A DNA stretch of 64,000 bases from Effrenium voratum (taxonomy: Eukaryota > Sar > Dinophyceae > Suessiales > Symbiodiniaceae), in the NCBI GenBank assembly GCA_963377175.1, contig CAUJNA010003242.1, forward strand, positions 657,614 through 721,613. Direction: 5' to 3'. This document shows, piece by piece, positions 40,301-54,070 of this stretch. The notes beneath the pieces are model-generated. The model ran no database searches. It was not told where the DNA came from and saw only the letters and a program-made list of their open reading frames with translations. Numbering within the stretch: the first letter of the stretch is position 1; each line of letters starts with the position of its first letter. The translations under genes and the position numbers were made by a program.

Positions 40301-43300
40301 ACTTAGGCGTTCGGATTGCCCATGAGCTCTACCAATATTGGACTATGTTTTCAACTTCTCCGGACGCGGAACGGAAGCATCATGCACCATGTGGCCAACT
40401 TGTTTGCTCATTCCCTTGAGCGACTAACATACAAATGGTGGGGAATGGAAGGGTCATGGAAGGAATTGCATGCTTAGCATGTCGCTCCGAACGCCAAAGA
40501 CTGTTCATCTCTTGCTGGTGTTCAGGACCTTGGACCTGGTTACCTGTCAGAACCACTATCATAGTCCCACCCCAAAACCTGATGCGGTGCGGCCTGCACC
40601 ATCCATGTGTCGTGTGGTTTGCCTACCTTGCGTGTTCGGTGGTGTTGGCAGGCCTCAGAAACATCCGAACCCCGTACCCACCGGACAGCTTCTCAAAACC
40701 CCTAATTGATTCAAAACCTCTAAGAGATTCTAAGCATCCCTCTGGTGAAGCCGCCGGAGGGGCGGGTTGTCCCTTCCACTCAGGTCATGCCGCATGGCGC
40801 GCTGAGCGCATGGCTCGAGTGGCCGCCGACCACTGCGCCGCGCGGGGTGCGCTTGGATGTGGGCGCCTGGTCTTTCAAACGCGATCCGCTCGTTTGACCG
40901 GCGTAGATGACCTGCTCGGGACCTCCCAAAATGGCCGGTTTTCTTGGGCGCCCTGCTTCTACCAGAGCCACTCCTGGTTGTTGCAGATTTATGAAGCTGG
41001 GGTTTGGGTTGCCACATGCTGTCACTTTCTGTGATGATCGAGGAGAACCTTCGCAGTGAGAAGGCGGGCATGCGGATGGGCCGCATGTGATTTCCCAGAA
41101 CCATGGTGCCATGGAATAACTGACAAGGAGCTTTCAACCAGGGCACGGCAACTGATTAGGGTGATGTTTCGGCTCAGGCTTGCGCTGTCTCTGGTTGATG
41201 CGCATCCATTTCTGGGAGGAAGTGCGGCTTGTAGATGTGCTGGACACGTTCTCAACAGGTTGACGACTTGAAGCAAATCCTTTGGTTTCGATCAAGCGGC
41301 TGCACAACACAACTGAACAGGCTCGCCTGCGTGATGGGCGCAGTGTTTGCCAAGTGGCAACAAAATCGTGGAGAAACGAATATTCATGCAACAGGTGTGC
41401 TGCTTGCAGAGTAAGTAAGCAGGGTGACCAAGTTCGGGATGACATCCTCCAGGCCAGGCATTGCATTTTCCCGGTATGCACGCATTGACAGATCTTGTTT
41501 CAGCATGGCGAGAAGCTTTTTGCCTCAACTGGCAACTTTGAATCCGTAGGTACGCAAAGAGGACTTTCCGACAGACGAGCAGATGCAACTAAAAGACTTG
41601 GGTTTAAGTGGGCAGCCGTGCCAACGTTTGAGGGTCTCCCTATTTTAACGCATACCTCGCCATTTGCCCATCCAAGGCGATGCCTGGCACGTGCCGCCCA
41701 CCAGGCATGGGACGAAAACGGGTGCGAGCCCGGTGTCCCCTTGGCCTCAACTATCAGCTTCTGGGGCCCTGTAAGGTGATGGACACAGGGAGCGAGTGAA
41801 TCAGACTTGTGTTTGTTGGCTCCCTTTCAGGCTGGTTGATTGGGAAACCAAAGGCGCCAGCCATTTTGGGGGTCGACTTCTCTACGTTGACACCATATGC
41901 CACAAATGTGCGCATGCCATGGTCAGAAAGGTTCCTTGACTTGGGGTAGCGGGTTTGTAGGAAGGTCTAGTAGGGTGCTGTAGAGCACCAAAAGGCCCCT
42001 GTTGAGGTAACCATAGCCATGGTTGACCAGGACCCATATTATGTTTGATATTTGTTGGAGGAAACCAGCGGAGGATGTTGATGTGACATGTTACATGTTC
42101 CAACCCCTTTCTTTGCCCAAGCAAGATTAATCGTGCAGTTGGGTCCGGGTCCTCTTTTCCTTGGCTCTTTTCATAGTATGGGTGGGCAAACTGCAGCTTC
42201 ATAGGGTCCATCCATCCCGAAGTGGTGCTAGATTTTGTCCATCAGTATTGTGGTTGTGTGCGCAGTTGACTGAATGCTGCGACACGGGGTCCTATTAATT
42301 ACCTCATTGCCATCGAGCACTTGGGCCTAGTGCAGAATCGGACCCAAGTTACACAATTTTGCAAATGAATTCCAACAGGGCCCCTGAAAGGATGCCAGCT
42401 GGGGCCAACTAGTGATGATGATGTTTGATCGTGCTTTCTCTTCGATGGTCTCATCGGCACCTAAAGATCCGGTTGCACACTCTGACACCTGAGGCGGAGA
42501 GAGATGGCTGCATTTCTGGGGCCCACCAGCTTTGCAGGGAGCTAAGGCGACACAGCTCCTGCCCGCCTGATTTTGGAGGCTCGATCTGGCACTTTTGCCT
42601 GCAAAGGAACTTGGGACCCAGAAAAAGGATCTGCCCAAGCAAGGAGATTCTGCTAAACTGGATAGTTTTGTTGGGTTGCACGTTAGTCTGCTGAGTGTGC
42701 TGTTCAAAGCTCCTGGCCAGCAACTTGATAGCATGATGGCTGGGTTGAGGACAGGTGATGATTGACACCCACCACGCCGAAAACTGACGCCCAGGACGCA
42801 TTTGCCCTTGATACCGCAGTGCTGCCGCTGGACAAGATGACAGAGATCAAAACCGCTTGCAAGCCCGCGCCTTAGGTACCGAGATTCCACGAGAGTCTCA
42901 GGAGGGCCCCCCAAAAAAGAGAAGAAGAGAAGGTGGTTCTTCCTTGGGTTTCGAAACATTTAAACCCACCCCAACAAGGGTACCGAACCTCAACAAACCA
43001 CACACCCACAAAGTAGTGATGCGCGACCAAAGATTCCAGAGCAAACCGTGCAGGTGTGGAAAGGAAAACCGTGCGAAACCAGCCGGTCCAGCTCGTTTTC
43101 ACAGACAGCCTTGGGGTCCATCCGCATGTCTCCTCAATTCTCATTCGAGATGGTAGTGGTTGTATTGTTGTAGTGCGCCCCACTATGCCCCACTAGGGTT
43201 GCTAATCGAGTAGGATTAGGGATTTCTCCCCCTGAAGTTCTGACAGGTGGTTTTCTGATTTCCAGGGGCATTCACGACCGACATGGGATCAACAATTCAG

Positions 43301-45715
43301 CTTCCATGTTTCTAGGATTGGAACCGGTGCTGTCACTAGGCTAGACGTGGTGGACCCCACAGACAGCTCAGGGCCTTCAAAGCGCGGAGGCCTAGACGCT
43401 GGTGGAAGCTCGGGTTGGCTAGCACAAAAATGGGGGGGGAGAGAACCCTGAGTAAGCTTGCTAATCTGCAGACTTGGCAATTCGGGCGCGTGCTTCTCTC
43501 AGGGTACTATCAGCTTGCCCATGGCAACCGGATAGTGAAAACAGCAGCGGCTGGAAAGGCCTAAGGTTGCAAAACCACTTTTCTTGGAAGGCATCTAGAT
43601 TAGGAACCACTTTTGTGTTCTTGTTTCTTCGAAAGGAAGCCCAAAGGGCATGGGTTCTGGTTTTCTCCAGACCCCCTCTCGTTAACACCCAGTTGAGTGT
43701 CAGAAGCCGAGACCAAAGCAACATAAAGCAACCAAAGAAGTTGGGGCAACTTCCCCACCTCTACATCCGATCCAATGTTGCTTGCATGATCTGCAAGCAC
43801 TGGACAGGTTGATTCACATGTCTGCGAACAGCTGTGGCATGCCTCACTCCCGAGTTCTCGGACTGCCTTTCCAGGAAACAAATTGACCCTCCTGTCCACC
43901 CTTTTAGAGGAGAATGGACATCCAGGTCCTCTCAGTCAAGAAACTTGGACGCTTTCTCACCAATCCCTTGCGAAATCAGATGGCGCGGTGGGCCGAGGAT
44001 CTTCCATGACAACCTTCAGAGTGCGAGCTCATGCGCTCAGCGTGGCAGCCCGGGTTTATCTTGACGCCTGGAGGGATCAAAGCTGAGTCAAGGCTCAAAA
44101 GGGACAAATCGGCAATTTCAGAACATGAGCTTTTTCAAGGAAGCCACCAGTTGGAATGTTTCGTGGTGTTCGAAACCGTGGCTCTAGACACAGATTCTCG
44201 AATTCTCGAACTTGTGCCAGGGCCAAAAGAACACATCCAATGTGGCTGCCAACGGCGGGTTGATCAACAATGCTTGTCAAATTGGGAGCTCAGCCCCAAT
44301 TTCCACTGTCACGGCAGTTGTGTGGGAGCACAAACCCTCAGGTGATTGCAGATGCCATGTGTTGCACAAGGTGGGAGGTGAAAACAATGGCTGCCACTCT
44401 GGATCCCTAAACAAGCAAACGTATCACGAGCCTGGCGATTCCACAGCTCCCAGCACCCGAAGCCATGTCAACCTCCGGTTGCTTTTGCGACAGGAAGATT
44501 GGGAGCAACTTGCTGTCGGCCTCGCTGGGTCGGACGCCCAGCCTTGAGTTGCCGGGCCAATGAGACATGGCACGTAACGAATGGCCCGAATTGGGCGGGG
44601 ATGACCGGTTGTTTCACCTCACAGTTTCTGCGGAACAACATGTGGTTTTAGGTTCCACTAGCAAAACAGTTGCGGCAGACGCCATTCGGTAGGCAGTATG
44701 TGGTTTAGGAACTCTTGCCCAAGTCGGACCGACTGCCAGGGCGTGTTTCCATCGCTTTTCCAAAGCTAAGACCCGGCTACGGGATTGAACGCAAGCAGGA
44801 CGAGCGGATTCATAGCCACGCAATGTCATCCGTAGAGACTCGTGTTTCTATGCAGGAACTGCGTTGAGCCAGATGCCTTTCAAGCGGCATAGGCTTAGCC
44901 CTATCCGCGGAGGGTGTTGCTGCAATGCGTAGCGTTGGTAGGACTTGTGTTCGACAAGAGCTTCGCCAGTCGCGGCAGAGATGTTTTCTCCCGCCTTTCC
45001 TTTTGTGTTGGGAGAAGGCAAGCTTCCTGTACTATCTTTAGGTAGGACAATGTCCACTCGCCGCTGCAAGAATACCTTAGGACTTTTCGTCCTTTCCCGA
45101 GGCATGAGGACACATGCGTTGGCATGATGCAAATGCAGATCTGCAGGCATCTATCTTGAATCAATGCGCAAATTGAGGGCGCAACACAATCCGTAGCACA
45201 CAAAAGCTCGTGGCAAACCAGGTTCAGGCTGTCGCATGCGCCCTTCAAAACAACACGTCACCCCTTGAGCTATCATCTCGAGCTCACATCTGCTGGAGCT
45301 TGTCGAGTCATGTTTCTGAAATTGACCGTTTGCGCACTCTTCTGCGGCGAGCGACGCACCTGCACTTTTTCTTTTGAAGCCCCAGCTGTTGCCAATGGCC
45401 AGGTGAGGGAGCAGGCCGGGCTGCAGGGGCTGGGCACCCCTTTGAATCACAAAAACAATTGTCTCAACAGCTGGGGTTGTGGCCTTGTGGGAGGGGGCCT
45501 GTGGCCTAATTGAGAACCCAGGAGGGCGAGCGCCGCCACCTTTCTTGGCCGCCTTGTTCGGTTTCCAGCAGTTTTTGAACCAAGTGTGCACTTTCCTGAT
45601 CGCAGCCCTTTTGTTCGCCAAGACAAATCACGGTTTCGCCCCAGTGATCCTTTTTACCGTTGTAGACGAGTTGTAGACGACTGTGCAGCTGGCACGCGCT
45701 CGCAGGCACGCGCTT
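37351..45715. other. Host spacer with a few weak coding-like frames
   Basis: Mostly unassignable. Two frames read like coding sequence but lack clear exon context: about 37,921-38,133 plus (SDPIDDMLFTKTHCSQEEG) and about 39,176-39,405 plus (LRWAQYAPSEPGTIEELCG). The other long frames are shadows or chance. No RNA gene or mobile-element motif was recognised. Confidence 0.3.
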
Positions 45716-45767
45716 CAAGGGGGAGTTGGAGGTGGAGCTTGGCTCCCAGGAGCACGAGGACATGCAG
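45716..45767 (+). CDS. Exon-like segment of an unidentified gene
   Basis: CGCAG|G acceptor, then TRFKGELEVELGSQEHEDMQ and a CAG|GC donor, with an alternative CAG|GC nine bases on. Family unknown. Confidence 0.35.
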
Positions 45768-45776
45768 GCCATGCAG

Positions 45777-47382
45777 GCGCGTGGAAAACGAATCGGATGG
45801 ACTCGATGGGTGAGAGCCATCTGGTGATGAATTTGTAGGTTGGACATTGGAACCCTGCAATCTTTTATTTATTGGGAACCCAGATGGCCCATGTATGTAC
45901 ATGTGCATGTTCGTTTATTTGTACCCCCTATGTATTTAGCACAAACCTTGTTTAGCTTTGCCACACAGACGTTGCCCGTGTTGTTTAGAGGGTCCTGTTG
46001 TAAAGCTGGCACCAGCGACATTTAGGGGGTCTCGAATTTGGACATACACACAGATAAGGTGCAAGGTGGGTTAAAAGGGAGTCTTCTACAGGGAAACCAC
46101 CCATTATGGCGCGCACACACGCAAAAAACAAAAAAACATGCACGACAGGCTTCTCCGTGTTGAACGCAAGCATGTTGAAACACAAATTGCGGCCAGTCTT
46201 TGTTTCTGTTTGTTTAATGCGACCTGCAGTGGTCCGTTTCCATACGTCCTTTGTGAGAAGCCAGTAGCACGTGAGTTGGTAGAATTGAATTGGCCCTGCA
46301 TATGGCCGGGCGACCATGTGGCCTTGGCTCTGGGGCTCTTACAAACGAGTGACCACCCTCAAAGGACAATCGTGTGGTCCAACACTGATTCAGAGCCATG
46401 GCAAAATGTGGCCATGGGAAAGCATGATATGACACTTTGTGCTCTTGCATGGCCCTAATGATTGCATCATGATTGCTAATGGTCTCTGTAATAGCCTCAT
46501 GGGGGTTGGGGGGGAGGGAGCCCAAATAAGCCCATAAGGCCTTATGTGGGCTCCCGCCCCTCTCCCTCCCATGATAGCCATCGCGATGGCTCCCCTTACA
46601 GCTAGGTTGCACCGCGCAGGACACGTGTCACGACTTCGCCTCCATCCTTCTCCATCGGCTGAGCCGCAAGGTGCAACATCGACGGTTCAATCCGCAAGAT
46701 TATTTTGCCAGATGTTAGCTGTAGTGGTGTCCCCCTAGGATCTCTTCTCTTTTTTTTTCAGATGGTGATGGCAAGTGTTTTTTCTTGTGGTTGGAGGGAA
46801 TTGTAGTGGTATCCTATGTAAGTATCCTATTACTCATTGGGATCATGGATGATTTTGAGCAGCCCAGCCAGAGATGCATCCTCAAGTAATGCACTGGAGT
46901 GGATTGGCTCATCGAAGGGGGGGAACAGTTTACAGATGCTGAGGCATTGGCATGTCTTGCTTCGTCGTTGGCTGGTGGGGTTTCCTCGTGGTTAGGGCAG
47001 GTGAGCTCGATTGTTGCCGTGGATCGAACGGTCAGCCAGTTGCATTAGTGCTGTGGATAGCCCACGTGGCCCGTGGCCCGCAGGCGAACAGAGAAATCAG
47101 TGCCACGACTGCAGCTGGCGCATTGTCAGATGCCCCTGTCAACGATTCCAGCCCAGGTTCACCAGACCCAAGTCACAACAAACTACAGCGACACTCCAAA
47201 CTTGCACATGCTGGTGCATTGTCTTTCCGTCATTTTCGATCAGATGTCCAACCCAGTACTTCTAGCTGGCACTATTGGCAACAAGGGAGAACAAGGGGAA
47301 CCGTAGAGTAGTAGCTGAGCAATTGGAAAGTAGGCAAGGTAGTACCCAAATCCTTACGAACCTCTGTTCTTCCGGATCGCTT
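45777..47382. other. Host spacer, no gene assigned
   Basis: Mid-GC non-repetitive DNA; short frames on both strands look random. No recognised element. Confidence 0.3.
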
Positions 47383-47450
47383 AGGCCGTGTGGATGCCGC
47401 GCGGGTGCTGAAGGCCTATGGCCGGTGCCTGGAATCCCTCGGCCAAGGAA
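47383..47450 (+). CDS. Exon-like segment of an unidentified gene
   Basis: After a TTAG acceptor: RVDAARVLKAYGRCLESLGQ, ending just before G|GA or at AAG|GA. A helix resembling a repeat-type protein; family unknown. Confidence 0.35.
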
Positions 47451-47984
47451 CTGCCACACGGCTCAATCTGGGCCATTTGGGGCTGGGAAATTCTTCCGAA
47501 GGGTTGGTGGTAGCTGGGGGTGTAAACCTCCTAAATGGATTTGGCTTACTAGTTTATAAGCCTGCTTATGACCACACACAGGCGGGAAACAAGTGTCGGT
47601 TGGTTTGGAGACATGGGGTGCCAACCCCAATTTTCAGTAAAACCCAGGGGCCCGCGCAATGGTCCAATGTCTTTTAATTTTGGCCGAGCCTCGTCTCAGA
47701 CTAGGCGCTTCGGTCACATTGTCCAGTCTTCAGTTAATTTCCGCTTGGTACACGGGAGCGCCCGCATCATTTTCAATTGGATCGCCATTACCGGCAACTG
47801 CTTTTTTTGACAGGGGATTCTTAGAGGTTGCCATTAGGGTGCCCTCAATGGTTGGCTTCCTTTGGGTTCTTGAGGACACCCCCCAAAACATTAGTCCCAA
47901 GGCATGCGATATGACGTGGAGCATGTATCGATGCGTTATGTTCATTTGGTCGTTTTAAACAGGTACATGTGCATATGTGTGATA

Positions 47985-48215
47985 CATATATATATATATA
48001 TATATATTATATAACTGTGTGTGTGTGGTGTGTGTGTGTGGTGTGTGTGTGTGTTGTGTTGTGTTGTGTGTGTTTTGTGTGTTTTGTGTGTGTGTGTTGT
48101 GTTGTGTTGTGTTGTGTTGTGTTGTGTTGGGTTGGGTTGGGTTGGGTTGGGTTGGGTTGGGTTGGGTTGGGTTGGGTTGGGTTGTGTTGTGTTGTGTTGT
48201 GTGTGTGTGTGCGCG
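47985..48215. repeat. AT, GT, GTTGT and GTTGG repeat array
   Basis: (TA)n, then (GT)n, then GTTGT units, a clean run of about twelve GGGTT/GTTGG pentamers (about 48,126-48,185), and GTTGT again. Cys/Val/Gly and Thr/Gln/His frames over it are artefacts. Confidence 0.85.
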
Positions 48216-51200
48216 TATGCTGACGCTTATTTAAGTCGTTCGTCCAGCAGTTACCCTTGGACGACATGTGGGGTGTCAGGGTGTCCTGTGGTCCTTGGGC
48301 TCAAGCATGCCAGCCAAACACCCCACCCCTTCCCGAGGGGGGGAGTCACCACGATGTGCGACTAAGACTCTGATGGGCTGCCAGATGGGTGACGTGGCGC
48401 ACGGAGGAGGAGAGGATGAGGCATTGTGTGAGGCTCGATGGTTTGTCGCCGGGTTTTGACCGTGTTTTTGGGGACTGATCATTCTTTCCGGTGTGTCCAT
48501 TGTGATTTTGTGAATGGGTTTCCGTATTTCCATGCATTGTCCCCTCAGCATCGTAAATAGCCGAAGGCGTTTTGGCAGACTTGAACGCGGCAGGGGAGGC
48601 ACTGTACATTCAACATCGCCTATCTTTCTGCCCTGCTAGTTCTTTGTTGGATGTTTTACTTCGCTTGTTGACCTTTGATGTACAGTAGGCCTCTGCACTT
48701 TCCCATGCGAAATTGATCCCCAGGAGAAAAACACCCATATTGTGTACAGCTGTTGGGCTGGCTCTGTTTTGACTCATGGACGGTTGACACACCAGGAAAC
48801 AGGCAGAGGTCCGTTGAGAGGGGAGGGATTGCGGGACTGGCAACATGTTCAAATTGAGTGTTGCTTCGTTTCTGAGCCTGTGGCAACTTGAGATGCCAGA
48901 GTAGCATTAAAAACACCCTCCCGAACGTGGAGGTTGGCACATGCAAGACTCTCCAATATCCTCGTAGCCTTACCTGGGGCCCTGAGGTTGCTGGCAAGCT
49001 TCCACTTCCTATCCTCGCACTTTGGGCGGGTTGAAGTCATTCTCCGGAAGGACTGAATGAGGCTTATAGTGACCCTTCTTTCAAAAGTGTTTGTTCGACA
49101 CATTCCTCAGACGCGCAGTGAAAGCCATTTTGGCGCAAAAACCATTTTTCCCATATTGCACGGCTCTTCTTAAAGAGCGCGGTTTGGCATAAGTACGTTT
49201 CCGTCGTGCTTTGCAAGGGGCTTTCTTCACGCTTCTCACAAAAGCATGTTTCCAACATGGACATTTGTGGCTGCCTTGAGCTTCACTCACTCATCACATG
49301 TTCAAGCAGGAACCCTCTCAAACCCCTTGTTTGAGTGCACTAGGTGTCATGTTCGTCATGGCTGTGTCACGACATTCTTATCTTTGGCTGCGCTTAAGGC
49401 CACCGCAACTTCAAAAGCCTGTGAAGTTTGAGGCAATCATTTAACAAGCCGTGGTGAAGCCGTTGAAAAACCTTTTTCAAGTGCTATTTGGCAGCATGGA
49501 AGGTGCGAAGTGTGTGCTCGAAAGAAAACAAGCGCAGCGAAAGGTGGAAGAAGGCGCAGAGGAGAACGCTTCGTCCTGGTTCTGAGCAGTGCGTTTCACT
49601 TCACTGCCTCGTCAGCTGCAGCGCTGGATCAAAACTGTGCAGCTCTGAGGGTGGCATTAGGCGTTAGATGTGGGGAGTGTTTCGCTTTTGAGCTGGACAA
49701 TCACTCACTCACGAACATAGAAAATCAATTTCCTATGAACGCGGTGCGGCAACATGCAGCACCTTGCTAGCATCCAAATGGTGGACCCTCTGCGAACTTT
49801 GCACAGTTTTCGGCCTGAGCTTTGGACATTCCCCCATTGTCACGGCCAGAAACGAGTTGGTGTCAATTTTGCGAGCCCTCTGCGCGGGCAGTTTGCACAC
49901 GCTCAGTCACAAACTCGTTGTTTTCCTATAGCTTAGTGAAGCCTTTGTGACACACACAGGGATTCTGGGACCTCAAAATGGCAAACCTGAACTTTCACCC
50001 GCCCACACCGGCGCAGTGAGTCATATATGTGACAAAGTGCAGGCAAGTGAGCCCTATGTACCGAGCTGCAAACGAGTTGTCCGACCCCACCTCCCAAAAT
50101 GGCATGCTGTTACGTTTTTCCTGTTCAGGCGGAACTCAACAGGGAATGGATAGCTTGACCATTGTCCAGACCCTGTTCTCTGATTTTCGGGCTGTGTGTC
50201 TCCTTTCTTCCGAAGTCCGTCCGGCCTGGAGAATCTGATGCTTAGCCATCGGCTCAGCAGGCTTTTTCTGACTGATACAGATGCCAGCGCCGCTTTCGGC
50301 GGTGGCCCCCTCCATTTCACAGCCTCGCACTCGGAACAGAGATGCTGGGGTATGGTGCGGTTTCAGGCTGCCACTTTCTGTGACACCAAGGCCATCCTGT
50401 TTTAGAGTGATAATGGGCATCAACTATTTTGGTGGCACAAGGGCCCCACAACTATGCTGTTTCCAATGAACGGATTGAAAGGAGCGATTTGATCACCGTA
50501 GGCAGCCCAAACAGGTTTGTTTTTTGTTTTTTTTGTTTATGAACCCGTTTCTGAGGATCGACCGATGGGTTGGATGGGTTTCAAAGTGACACACAGCTCC
50601 TGCCCTTGGTGGGGGGGGGGTTCTGTCTCTTTCTGTGTATCAGGGGTACACATGAGAGAAGTGCAAGCCTCTTCATTGCTCAAAACGTGATCCTCTCAAT
50701 AAAGGAGTTTTGCCCAGGTCTTGAACTTCAGCGATGCAGATCGCAGCCGCGGCCTAAGAGAGGTATCGTGTCCAATCCCTCGGATTTAGACTGGCCTCTC
50801 CTCCAGCATGATTGTATAGTTGTAGGCTAAACCTTCTTAAGCAGAGTAGGGACATGTTCTGTCTAGCTAGAGTGTACACCAGAATTGGGCCAAGTTGCTT
50901 GGAGGGTGCACCACCATGAGACCTTGTCAGCTAGCATCCTGTGGGGCTTGGATGTGCAACCTTGTTTTCATTTTACGGTGTGTCCATCCGGCCGGCGGGT
51001 GAGCGTTCCGAGGTTTTGCTGCTAAGTCGGGCGCTTGGACTTTAGGCAGAGCCAGGCACGCTGCGCCAATGTGCTGGCCGCAACTTGCTGCATTGGCACC
51101 TTTTTAGTGCCCAGCCCCAAGGCATTGCAGAAGCTTGGGCGCATAGCGCGGAGGCAGGCGACAATCCCACAATGACTTGGCCGCCGCTGTTTGGGCATAA

Positions 51201-53609
51201 AAATGGAGTTGATTAAGAACAGGAACAAGTGATTGGGTGTGCAAAATTTGTTTGTTTCGTGTTTCCGTTTTGGACAAAGCTTGTGCTCGGCGCTGAGGGC
51301 GGTGGACAGGTACACACAAGTGGCACCAGCAGAGCAAGCTTTGGCGCAGTTTTATGGGCACCCATTCTCTGATGTGACAGACTGCAATACCCATGGGCTC
51401 TTTGGTTGATCTAGAGGCCTCCTTGAGTGTCTTCCCAGCTCCGAGCCAGCAAAGCAAACGTACGTGCCTGAAGTGGCTGCCATGTGTGGTGGCTTGAGCC
51501 GTAGGTGCAAGCGGATGGCGGCATCTCTGGTGCAAGGCCCATGACTGAGCCTGTTGGAATATGTCCAGCCCAGTCGGGCCCCTTCATTTTGAGAGGTTTG
51601 CCCTTGATATTAACAGATTGTCCTGCTCCGTGCTGAACAATCAATGGGTCGCATGCTTGTGACATCGGGTTAAGTCCCCGATCAGGCTGAGCCTCAATGA
51701 GCAGGAGCGCCCGCCACGCTTGTTCACCCCAGTTTCGCACCATGCTGGAGTCAGAGTGGGTTGATGCTCAGTCAAAACTGGGGGCTCCTCCAAATTATTC
51801 TACGGCCTAGGGTGCACTATGAAGCAGACTCCAAGAAAGGAACCCGAAAAGCCACAAGGAACCTCATGGAACCTGGCTTTGGAGTTCCATGTTCATTCAC
51901 TCCATGTGGATCTTGTCCTATGACAGAGTGGTCACCCCAGAGCTGACCCTCAGTCACAACTGGGTGCTCGGAAGGGCCGCGAGGTTCGGCCCATGACTTG
52001 CGGTGTCCGAGTCCCGAGGCTTGTTTTCAATGGCTGCTATCTGCTTAGCCTAGCCCGGGTCATGAGTCATGGACTTGGATGCGTGATCAAGTAGCCCAAG
52101 AAATTGAGAGGTGTCTGGTTTCTGGTTGGTGCTCTTTGCAACCGCGGATGCACAGGACGGTCTTGCAAGACTCTTTGGTGGGAAGGCCCCTCCACTTGAT
52201 GGAAAGGGGTATCTCAAAACCGGGGCCCTAACCGGTGCCCTTGGATGTATTTTGGGCCAGTTGAAACACCACCTGTGGATGCATTTTTGTCCACGCCCGT
52301 TTTTGTATGCATGCTTGAAGTCTGAAGATGAACTCGCGTCCCGAGTTGGCCTTTGAATTTTCGGCGAATTCCATTTTCGAGGTAAACCAACAGTTTGTCT
52401 TTCCTGAAGTGAGTGGGGTCCTTCTGTTTCGGGGGCACCACTATCTTTAAGCACACCCCTCAGGTTGCCCAAATTGGTGGTTTGGATTGGGAGTTTGGAC
52501 TAGTGGTTTGGGGAATTGAACCCTTGGGTCTTGTACAGGGTGGATGGTTCCCCTCCTTACCACCAAACCACCGGGCTCCAAACCAACACTTGGGGGGAAG
52601 CTGGTTGAGCACTGAAGTCGTGCCAGGCTCACTTGGCCAGCGTGAGGGCCCACGGCGCCAGTGAGGAGGAGGCAACTGGTAACTGGGCGAAGGGCTGAAC
52701 CACCCAACCCTCTTGACACCCCCGTTTTTTACAGCCTCCCTTTGTTGACACCTTGTTTTTTGCAAGGGGTCTAGTAGTTCACTCCAATTTTCATGACAAA
52801 ATGAGGACCGGCACCTCACTCGCCGAGTTTCTGGACCTACGCTTGTTGGGAAGACCGATTTTCAGGTAGCCCTCAATTGGTGGTTGGGATTGGTGGTTTG
52901 GGGGTTTGAACCCTGGTTCTTGTAGAGGGTCAAGGGGAAGCTGCCGCATCACCAGCAAGCCACCAATCAGCAATCAGAGGGAAGGTCAAACTTAGTAGTA
53001 AACGAAAAGTTTGGACTTTGCCTCACTAATCCATTTGAGAGACGGAATCTGCCAAAGTGGGCTTGACATCTGAGCAATCCGAGATTCTGTATTTTCATGT
53101 GGGGTGCCATAATTTTCGGAAGGATCCACATGTTTACCCACTTAAGTGGCTACACATTTTTTGGGATCGAAGCACTGTCTGTGGGGCATCTCCAAGAAAA
53201 CGGCTCGCCTGTATGCAAATATCAGACATGCATTCGACACCCAGGCCTTTCCACCTTCCAAAGATTGGCCACCTCATGCCAGAAATGGGTTCTCAACTGC
53301 GATGCAACCAAGCGATTCTGTAGGGCTTTCCGTCCATGGGCTCAATCGGCCGTTGCCTATGCATGTTGCATCCCGCATCCAGCTTGTCGAGGCATGCGTT
53401 CTAACATGGAATATGAATGTTGTCCCCCGGGTCATCTCCCTTTTGAAGGGGACTATGACGATTTTGACCGTTTCTGCGTTAAAGTCAGAAACAGGGGGGG
53501 GGCCTTTGACCTACCACTTGAGGGGTGGCCTTGGGGCTAGTGGGACTGTCATGTTCCGTGGCTGGGAGTGGCCTGGGCGAATGTTGAAGAGCTAACGACT
53601 GGTCTGTAG
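48216..53609. other. Host spacer, no gene assigned; diverged direct repeat near 52.5/52.9 kb
   Basis: Nothing recognisable as a gene. At about 52,463-52,575 and 52,865-52,965 a related block recurs (CAGGT, TTGGTGGTT, TTGAACCC, TTCTTGTA). Each copy ends in sequence partly complementary to its start (GGTGGTTTGG against CCAAACCACC), which resembles a small decayed inverted-repeat element. Confidence 0.3.
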
Positions 53610-53705
53610 TCATGCGTGCCCGCCGCTTTCCTTTCGCTGAAAGAGTGGCAGGACTTTAGAGGGGATCCAGCAGATGACTCACTTTGGGTGGGTACGGGCG
53701 TAATC
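53610..53705 (+). CDS. Exon-like segment of an unidentified gene
   Basis: Frame reads AAFLSLKEWQDFRGDPADDS followed by LWVG. It lies after a TAG acceptor; the 3' limit is uncertain. Family unknown. Confidence 0.3.
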
Positions 53706-54070
53706 CATCTTGTTTGGAGTGTATGAGCAACAACCTCTGCGGGGGCTGTTTACGTTTACTTATGGGGTCACGCGACAAGTGCTTGCTTCAAGACCTTCTT
53801 GCGTGCGCAAGGCCTTCAAGGATGCGACTGCGGCAAACGGTCGCGGGCTTACACTGAACTCAGCCCAAAGCCGAGTCGAGCTGTTGGTTTCCCTGTTTGG
53901 GCCCAAAACATATGGTCCTTAAAGACATGGTCTTTGGATGTTCATGATGTTCCCTCTTTGGTCCTCAAAGACGGGTCCTAAAAGATACGGTCTTTCGGTT
54001 CTGTCCATGTTTTGACGTCCGCAAAGGCCAACATTCGATTTCCAGTGAGGTCGATTTCGATGTCTGCTTG

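Noticed and set aside
48007..48365. Cys/Val and Thr/His/Gln ORFs
   Set aside because: Products of GT and GTTGT/GTTGG repeats.
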